DNA of 64,000 nucleotides, taken from the NCBI RefSeq assembly GCF_041928815.1, contig NZ_JBHFEI010000002.1, forward strand, positions 372,001 to 436,000, read 5' to 3'. The stretch comes from JBHFEI01 sp041928815 (GTDB lineage: Bacteria; Pseudomonadota; Alphaproteobacteria; Rhizobiales; Rhizobiaceae). The translations under genes were made by a program, and so were the position numbers. The notes beneath the pieces are model-generated. The model searched no databases and had not been told where the DNA came from. It was given only the letters and a program-made list of their open reading frames with translations. Shown here piece after piece: positions 58,791-64,000 of the stretch; positions within the stretch are counted from its first letter, which is position 1; every line of letters begins with the position of its first letter.

Positions 58791-58930
58791 GGCGCCAGCC
58801 GCTCTTTCGGCACGCTGATGGTGATCTCGCGTTGCGGCGGCGTCACGAGCGTCGCCAGCGCGACGATCGCCGCCAGACCGAGCGTGGCCGCCACGGCGAG
58901 GAACAGGATGTAGCGGGTCAGCGTCGGCAT
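58787..58930 (-). CDS. Small membrane protein (47 residues) upstream of xerD
   Basis: The frame begins MPTLTRYILFLAVAATLGLA, giving one strong membrane helix, and ends with a charged tail (PPQREITISVPKERLAP) presumably in the periplasm. AAGGAG lies 5 bases before the ATG. Its stop overlaps the xerD start as ATGA, so translation of xerD may depend on it. Function unknown; too short for most gene callers. Divergent from aroK. Confidence 0.75.
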   Translation of the reverse strand: MPTLTRYILFLAVAATLGLAAIVALATLVTPPQREITISVPKERLAP

Positions 58931-59062
58931 CGGGGACTCCTTGTGACGGATCATATGTAGACGGGCGCGCGGTCAGCGCAAGAAGCGGGAATTCGGCGGG
59001 GCCGCGTCTTGACGCCCCATTTCCTTTTGCCGATACCGGGGGAAACAGGGGCGGGAAGCGTG

Positions 59063-59650
59063 ATGGATGAACAGGTCGGGGAGGTGTCCGTGCCGCTGGC
59101 GCAGCGCGCGCGCGCGGCGCTCGGCAGGCGCAATCTGGTGTTCATCGGCCTGATGGGTGCCGGAAAATCGGCGGTCGGGCGGCTGACCGCCGCGGCGCTC
59201 GGCCTGCCCTTCGTCGATTCCGACACGGAGATCGAGCGCGTCTCGCGCATGACGATCAACGAGCTTTTCGCGGCTTACGGCGAGGCGGAATTCCGCGCGC
59301 TCGAGACGCGGGTGATCAAGCGGCTCTTGCGCGGGGGGCCGAGGGTCGTCTCGACCGGCGGCGGTGCCTTCATCAACGACAACACGCGCAAGCAGATCCT
59401 GAAAGGCGGCCTGACGCTGTGGCTGAAGGCCGATCTCGACCTCCTCTGGGAGCGCGTCTCCAAGCGCGACAACCGGCCGCTGCTGAAGACGGAGAACCCG
59501 AAGCAGACACTCGAGACCCTGATGAACACGCGCTATCCGGTCTATGCCGAGGCACAGGTGACGGTCGTCTCGCGCGACGTGAAGAAGGAAGCGATGGTGG
59601 AGGAGGTTCTCGCCGCCATCGTCGATCATTACGGGAAGGCCGAATCATGA
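59063..59650 (+). CDS. aroK: Shikimate kinase
   Basis: A 195-residue enzyme that phosphorylates shikimate at O3. Walker A GLMGAGKSAVGR lies near 31-42, the DxD in FVDSDTEIE near 60, and the shikimate-binding GGGAF near 105. An N-terminal extension of about 25 residues before the first strand is common in rhizobia. ATG 59063 was preferred over 59009. The stop overlaps the aroB ATG (ATGA), forming a tight aroKB operon. Confidence 0.96.
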   Translation: MDEQVGEVSVPLAQRARAALGRRNLVFIGLMGAGKSAVGRLTAAALGLPFVDSDTEIERVSRMTINELFAAYGEAEFRALETRVIKRLLRGGPRVVSTGGGAFINDNTRKQILKGGLTLWLKADLDLLWERVSKRDNRPLLKTENPKQTLETLMNTRYPVYAEAQVTVVSRDVKKEAMVEEVLAAIVDHYGKAES

Positions 59651-60777
59651 CCACCTCTCCTGCCGCAGCCGAGCGCCGCGTCCGCGTCGATCTCGGCGAC
59701 CGTTCCTACGACATCCTCATCGGTCCCGGGCTCATCGGCGCGGCGGGGCGCGAGATCGCGGCCCGGCTGAAAGGACGCAGGGTCGCGATCGTGACGGACG
59801 AGCAGGTCGGTCCGCTCTACCTTCCGGCGCTCGAGGCGAGCCTTGCCGCCAGCGGCATCGCCTCCGTCGCGGTGACGCTTCCGGCGGGGGAGAAGACGAA
59901 GAGTTTCGACCAGCTGATTCCGGTCTGCGACGCCGTCCTCGGCGCCAGGATCGAGCGCAACGACGCGGTGATCGCGCTCGGCGGCGGCGTCGTCGGCGAC
60001 CTGACCGGCTTTGCCGCCGGCATCGTCCGGCGCGGCTCGCGCTTCATCCAGGTGCCGACCTCGCTGCTGGCGCAGGTCGATTCCTCCGTCGGCGGCAAGA
60101 CCGGCATCAATTCGCGCCACGGCAAGAACCTGATCGGCGTCTTCCACCAGCCCGACGTGGTGCTCGCCGACACCGACGTGCTCGACACGCTGAGCCCGCG
60201 CGAGTTTCGCGCCGGCTACGCGGAAGTGGCGAAATACGGCCTGATCGACATGCCGGACTTCTTCGCCTGGCTCGAGGCGAACTGGCGCGACGTGTTTGCC
60301 GGCGGCCCCGCCCGCATCGAGGCGGTGGCGGCAAGCTGCGCCGCCAAGGCCCGCGTCGTCGCCGCCGACGAGCGCGAGACCGGGCTTCGCGCGCTCCTCA
60401 ACCTCGGCCATACCTTCGGCCATGCGCTGGAGGCGGCGACCGCCTATGACGGCGCCCGTCTCGTCCATGGCGAGGGCGTCGCGATCGGCATGGTGCTGGC
60501 GCACCGCTTCTCGGCGCGGATGAACCTCGCAAGCCATGACGCGGCCGCCCGGGTCGAGGCGCATCTTTCCGAGGTCGGCCTGCCCACCCGCGTGTCGCAG
60601 ATCCCGGGGGGGCTTCCGCCGGCAGAGGTGCTGATGGAGGCGATCGCCCAAGACAAGAAGGTCAAGGGCGGCAGGCTGACCTTCATCCTGACCAGGGGCA
60701 TCGGCCAGTCCTTCGTCGCCGACGACGTGCCCGCCTCGGAAGTGCTGTCCTTCCTGACCGACGTCCTGGCGGGGTAG
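59647..60777 (+). CDS. aroB: 3-dehydroquinate synthase
   Basis: A 376-residue NAD- and metal-dependent enzyme making dehydroquinate from DAHP. Conserved blocks: VTDEQVGPLYLPAL, GGGVVGDLTGFAAG, PTSLLAQVDSSVGGKTGIN, GYAEVAKYGLI and NLGHTFGHALEA (metal His), with HGEGVAIGM. ATG 59647 overlaps the aroK stop. Length is normal. BolA converges 28 bases downstream. Confidence 0.97.
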   Translation: MTTSPAAAERRVRVDLGDRSYDILIGPGLIGAAGREIAARLKGRRVAIVTDEQVGPLYLPALEASLAASGIASVAVTLPAGEKTKSFDQLIPVCDAVLGARIERNDAVIALGGGVVGDLTGFAAGIVRRGSRFIQVPTSLLAQVDSSVGGKTGINSRHGKNLIGVFHQPDVVLADTDVLDTLSPREFRAGYAEVAKYGLIDMPDFFAWLEANWRDVFAGGPARIEAVAASCAAKARVVAADERETGLRALLNLGHTFGHALEAATAYDGARLVHGEGVAIGMVLAHRFSARMNLASHDAAARVEAHLSEVGLPTRVSQIPGGLPPAEVLMEAIAQDKKVKGGRLTFILTRGIGQSFVADDVPASEVLSFLTDVLAG

Positions 60778-60805
60778 GTTCCGCCTCGCCGGCAAGGGCC
60801 GTCGC

Positions 60806-61111
60806 CTACCAGCGGCGCGGCTCGCCCGGCGCCACAGGCTCGACGGCGAGCGCATGCAGCCCCGCGTCGAATTCCGCCTCCAGCAGGTCGTTGACGGCGC
60901 GGTGGCGGGCGATGCGGCTCATGCCGGAAAAGGCCTCCGCCTCGATGCGCACGCGCATGTGGGTTTCGCCGGTTCCGTCGTAATGCGGCTGGTGTCCCGC
61001 ATGCAGATGGCTTTCGTTGATGACGGCAAGCGCGGAGGGACGCAGGGCGTCCCGAAGCCGCGCCTCGATGCGGCCGTGCATCGTGCCTTCCAATGCGGTC
61101 GGATCGCCCAT
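60806..61111 (-). CDS. bolA: BolA-family protein
   Basis: A 101-residue BolA protein with the class KH-like fold: VINESHLHAGH holds the conserved histidines that coordinate a [2Fe-2S] cluster with a monothiol glutaredoxin, and AFSGMSRIARHRAVNDLL is the long helix. It acts in iron regulation or Fe-S handling. ATG 61111 follows GGAGCC; ATG 61081 is possible. Divergent from the J-domain gene. The aroB-bolA-dnaJ-like-cobS order is typical of rhizobia. Confidence 0.92.
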   Translation of the reverse strand: MGDPTALEGTMHGRIEARLRDALRPSALAVINESHLHAGHQPHYDGTGETHMRVRIEAEAFSGMSRIARHRAVNDLLEAEFDAGLHALAVEPVAPGEPRRW

Positions 61112-61227
61112 TTCGGCTCCTTCGGAGATGCGCGGATGCCGGCATCCTGCGGCTTGGAAAATAGCTTCACAAAGCCTGCAACAATCCGATTTGTCAATTC
61201 TTGTGATGGTCCCTCAGAGACCCCATA

Positions 61228-61857
61228 ATGTCGGCCATGAAACTCGATTCAAAATACTTCGACGGCATCCGGACGCGCCGGCGGGCCGCGCGGCCGGCCG
61301 AGCCCGTGGCGCCCACCTGCCAGTGGGACGGCTGCGAGCGCAAGGCCGACCATCGCGCCCCCGTCGGCCGCCATGCCGAGGGGCAGTACTTCATGTTCTG
61401 CTTCGAGCATGTGAAGGACTACAACAAGGGCTACAACTATTTTTCCGGCCTCTCCGACAGCGAGATCGCGCGCTACCAGAAGGAGGCGATCACCGGCCAT
61501 CGCCCGACCTGGACCGTCGGCGTCAACAAGGACGCCAAGAACGGGCCGGCGCAGGCACAGGCGCGTTCCGGCACCGCCGGCGCCCATGCGCGGTTGCGCG
61601 ATCCGTTCGGCTTCGTCGAGCAGCAGGCCCGCGCCAGCGAGGCACCGCGCCAGCGCAAGCTGAAGACGCTCGAGGCCAAGGCCTTCGAGACGCTCAATCT
61701 CGCCGCCAGTGCCACCGCCGCCGACATCAAGGCCGCCTACAAGGACCTGGTGAAGAAGCATCACCCCGACGCCAATGGCGGCGATCGCGCCTCCGAGGAC
61801 CGTTTTCGTGCGGTCATCCAGGCTTATCAATTGTTAAAGCAGGCTGGCTTCTGCTAG
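61228..61857 (+). CDS. J-domain protein with N-terminal Cys/His region
   Basis: A 209-residue co-chaperone. Its J-domain is C-terminal (residues about 148-209) with KAAYKDLVKKHHPDANGGD, including the HPD that stimulates DnaK. The N-terminal part has a compact Cys/His cluster (CQWDGCERKADHRAPVG, FMFCFEHVKDYNKGYNYF) that may bind zinc. It lacks the G/F and CxxCxGxG parts of true DnaJ. ATG 61228 (alternative 61237). Located directly before cobS in the usual rhizobial order. Confidence 0.9.
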   Translation: MSAMKLDSKYFDGIRTRRRAARPAEPVAPTCQWDGCERKADHRAPVGRHAEGQYFMFCFEHVKDYNKGYNYFSGLSDSEIARYQKEAITGHRPTWTVGVNKDAKNGPAQAQARSGTAGAHARLRDPFGFVEQQARASEAPRQRKLKTLEAKAFETLNLAASATAADIKAAYKDLVKKHHPDANGGDRASEDRFRAVIQAYQLLKQAGFC

Positions 61858-61934
61858 GAAGCGTGACGCAGCCTTAGGTGCGACACCGATTGATTTGTCG
61901 GGACATGCGGCCGCGTGTTCCCGCTGGAGCCATG

Positions 61935-62930
61935 ATGAGCAAGGTAGACCTCGATATTTCCAACCTGCCGGACACGACCGTCTCCGTCAGGGATGTTTTC
62001 GGCATCGATTCCGACATCCGCGTTCCCGCCTATTCGAAGGGCGACGCCTATGTGCCGGACCTCGATCCGGACTATCTCTTCGACCGCGAGACGACGCTGG
62101 CGATCCTGGCGGGCTTCGCCCACAACCGTCGCGTCATGGTGTCGGGCTATCACGGCACCGGTAAGTCGACCCATATCGAGCAGGTCGCCGCCCGCCTCAA
62201 CTGGCCCTGCGTCCGCATCAACCTCGACAGCCATGTCAGCCGCATCGATCTCGTCGGCAAGGATGCGATCGTCGTCAAGGACGGGCTGCAGGTCACCGAG
62301 TTCAAGGACGGCATCCTGCCCTGGGCCTATCAGCACAATGTCGCGCTCGTCTTCGACGAGTATGACGCCGGCCGCCCGGACGTGATGTTCGTCATCCAGC
62401 GCGTGCTGGAATCCTCCGGCCGACTGACGCTGCTCGACCAGAGCCGCGTCATCCGGCCGCACCCGGCCTTCCGCCTGTTCGCCACCGCCAACACGGTGGG
62501 CTTGGGCGACACGACCGGCCTCTACCACGGCACGCAGCAGATCAACCAGGCGCAGATGGACCGCTGGTCGATCGTCACGACGCTCAACTACCTCCCGCAT
62601 GACAACGAGGTCGACATCGTCGCCGCCAAGGTCAAGGGCTTCACCGCGAAGCGCGGCCGCGACACCGTGTCGAAGATGGTGCGCGTCGCCGATCTCACCC
62701 GTGCGGCCTTCGTCAACGGCGACCTCTCGACGGTGATGAGCCCGCGCACGGTGATCACCTGGGCGGAAAACGCCCATATCTTCGGCGACATCGCCTTTGC
62801 CTTCCGTGTCACCTTCCTCAACAAGTGCGACGAGCTGGAGCGGGCGCTGGTCGCCGAGCACTACCAGCGCGCCTTCGGCGTCGAGCTGAAGGAAAGTGCC
62901 GCCAACATGGTTCTGGAAGCGACGGCGTAA
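61935..62930 (+). CDS. cobS: Aerobic cobaltochelatase subunit CobS
   Basis: A 331-residue AAA+ ATPase that, with CobT and CobN, inserts cobalt into hydrogenobyrinic diamide in the aerobic B12 pathway. Walker A GYHGTGKST is near residue 75, the Walker B is in ALVFDEYDAG, and the sensor TANTVGLGDTTG follows. It starts KVDLDISNLPDTT as in known CobS. ATG 61935 is chosen for GGAG 6 bases upstream (ATG 61932 directly precedes). cobT starts 5 bases after the stop. Confidence 0.97.
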   Translation: MSKVDLDISNLPDTTVSVRDVFGIDSDIRVPAYSKGDAYVPDLDPDYLFDRETTLAILAGFAHNRRVMVSGYHGTGKSTHIEQVAARLNWPCVRINLDSHVSRIDLVGKDAIVVKDGLQVTEFKDGILPWAYQHNVALVFDEYDAGRPDVMFVIQRVLESSGRLTLLDQSRVIRPHPAFRLFATANTVGLGDTTGLYHGTQQINQAQMDRWSIVTTLNYLPHDNEVDIVAAKVKGFTAKRGRDTVSKMVRVADLTRAAFVNGDLSTVMSPRTVITWAENAHIFGDIAFAFRVTFLNKCDELERALVAEHYQRAFGVELKESAANMVLEATA

Positions 62931-62935
62931 CTCTC

Positions 62936-64000
62936 ATGGCGGGCAAGGGCGACAATTCGCGGGCGAAACCCTCGGGCACGGTCGATGCCGAGCCGTTCCG
63001 CCGGGCGCTGACCGGCTGCATCCGCTCGATCGCCGGCGACGGCGAGGTCGAGGTCGTCTTCGCCAACGAGCGGCCGGGCATGTCGGGCGAGCGCATCCGC
63101 CTCCCCGAACTGTCGCGCCGGCCGACGGCGCGCGAGCTTTCCGTCACCCGCGGCCTCGGCGACAGCATGGCGATGCGCAAGGCCTGCCACGACGCCCGCA
63201 TCCATGCGGTGATGGCGCCGGCGGGACAGGATGCGCGCGCCATCTTCGACGCGGTCGAGCAGGCCCGCGTCGAGGCGATCGGCGCGCTGCAGATGGAGGG
63301 CATGGGCGACAACATCGCCGCCATGCTCGACGAGAAGTACGCCAAGGCCAATTTCTCGACGATCGAGCGGCAGGGCGACGCGCCGCTGGAGGAGGCGCTG
63401 GCGCTGATCGTGCGCCAGGCGCTGACCGGCCGCACGCCGCCGGACTCGGCCGGCAAGGTTGCCGACCTCTGGCGCGGCTTCGTCGACGAGAAGGCGACCG
63501 CCGACCTCGCCAACCTGCCCGGCGCGCTCTACGACCAGCAGGCCTTCGCCCGCGTCGTGCGCGACATGCTGACCTCGATGGAGATGGCGGAGAAATACGG
63601 CGACGACGACACCGAGCCGGAGGAGTCGGAGACGACCTCCGACGAGGAGCAGCCGCGCAGCCAGGAGGAGGAGCAGAGCGCCAGCGAGGAGGATGCCGGC
63701 CAGGATGCCTCGCCCGCCGAGGAGAACGAGTCTGCCGAGGAGCAGATGGACGACGGCGAGATGGACGGCGCCGAGATCTCCGACGACGACCTTCAGGACG
63801 AGGGCGACGAGGACAGCGAGACGCCCGGCGAGGTCAAGCGGCCGAACAATCCCTTCTCCGACTTCAACGAGAAGGTCGACTATGCCGTCTTCACCGAGGA
63901 GTTCGACGAGACGGTGTCGGCCATCGACCTCTGCGACGAGGCGGAGCTCGAGCGGCTGCGCGCCTTCCTCGACAAGCAGCTCGCCCATCTGCAGGGTGCG
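62936..64000 (+). CDS. cobT: Aerobic cobaltochelatase subunit CobT (5' part)
   Basis: 355 codons of an open frame running off the window; the full protein is normally about 630 residues. The N-terminal part (AEPFRRALTGCIRSIAGDGE, FANERPGM) is typical CobT. Residues about 220-300 form a long acidic, Glu/Asp-rich linker, also a CobT trait. The C-terminal VWA/MIDAS domain lies beyond the end. Translation begins at ATG 62936, 5 bases after cobS. Confidence 0.96.
   Translation, partial: MAGKGDNSRAKPSGTVDAEPFRRALTGCIRSIAGDGEVEVVFANERPGMSGERIRLPELSRRPTARELSVTRGLGDSMAMRKACHDARIHAVMAPAGQDARAIFDAVEQARVEAIGALQMEGMGDNIAAMLDEKYAKANFSTIERQGDAPLEEALALIVRQALTGRTPPDSAGKVADLWRGFVDEKATADLANLPGALYDQQAFARVVRDMLTSMEMAEKYGDDDTEPEESETTSDEEQPRSQEEEQSASEEDAGQDASPAEENESAEEQMDDGEMDGAEISDDDLQDEGDEDSETPGEVKRPNNPFSDFNEKVDYAVFTEEFDETVSAIDLCDEAELERLRAFLDKQLAHLQGA

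Overview
The window looks like a chromosomal segment of a GC-rich alphaproteobacterium of the order Hyphomicrobiales, most likely Rhizobiaceae-like. The evidence is gene content and order: accA-xerD, aroK-aroB-bolA-dnaJ-like-cobS-cobT, aerobic-type CobS/CobT, a zinc-free L31, DUF465 and DUF1465 proteins, and palindromic intergenic elements of the rhizobial kind. I found no rRNA, tRNA, CRISPR array, insertion sequence or prophage. I cannot name the species.

Layout. 1-7761 is core: purK (start only)/purE, two DUF465 genes, an ArsR regulator beside a TauE/SafE permease, then a forward run of ThiE-like protein, SEL1-repeat protein, inositol monophosphatase and a MotA/OmpA-like inner-membrane pair. 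8072-16222 is a surface-polysaccharide block: a BNR_4 protein, a CgeB-like glycosyltransferase, a 1258-residue multidomain glycosyltransferase and a short UDP-glucose dehydrogenase of enterobacterial type, preceded by a palindrome. 16484-24869 carries an ABC exporter, rpmE with promoter and terminator, DUF1465, a candidate small RNA, an MFS transporter, YmdB, 5-formyl-THF cyclo-ligase, a free-standing HTH protein and two small secreted proteins. It also holds several copies of two palindromic repeat families.

25286-36718 is signalling: a LuxR regulator, a diguanylate cyclase, a chemoreceptor, a GFA protein, and then the most unusual locus of the window. There, a 1219-residue protein joins FecR, TPR and an outer-membrane beta-barrel, and overlaps by one base a CHASE2-class III nucleotide cyclase. 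A PycTM-like (Pycsar effector type) membrane protein is transcribed divergently from it. Together these could carry a signal from the outer membrane to a cyclic nucleotide and a membrane effector.

36824-40619 is a deoxysugar-type catabolic cassette (rhamnulokinase-like kinase, DeoR regulator, class II aldolase, SDR). 40860-49580 holds two related sensor kinases that share an unnamed membrane domain. One is paired with a REC-GGDEF-EAL protein and the other with a single-domain receiver; outer-membrane proteins and an alpha-oxoamine synthase lie between them. 49688-64000 returns to core functions: alcohol dehydrogenase, Lrp regulator, M20 amidohydrolase, DD-carboxypeptidase, CobW-type GTPase, TusA-like protein, L,D-transpeptidase lipoprotein, accA, xerD, a 47-residue membrane protein, aroK-aroB, BolA, a J-domain protein, cobS, and cobT running off the end.
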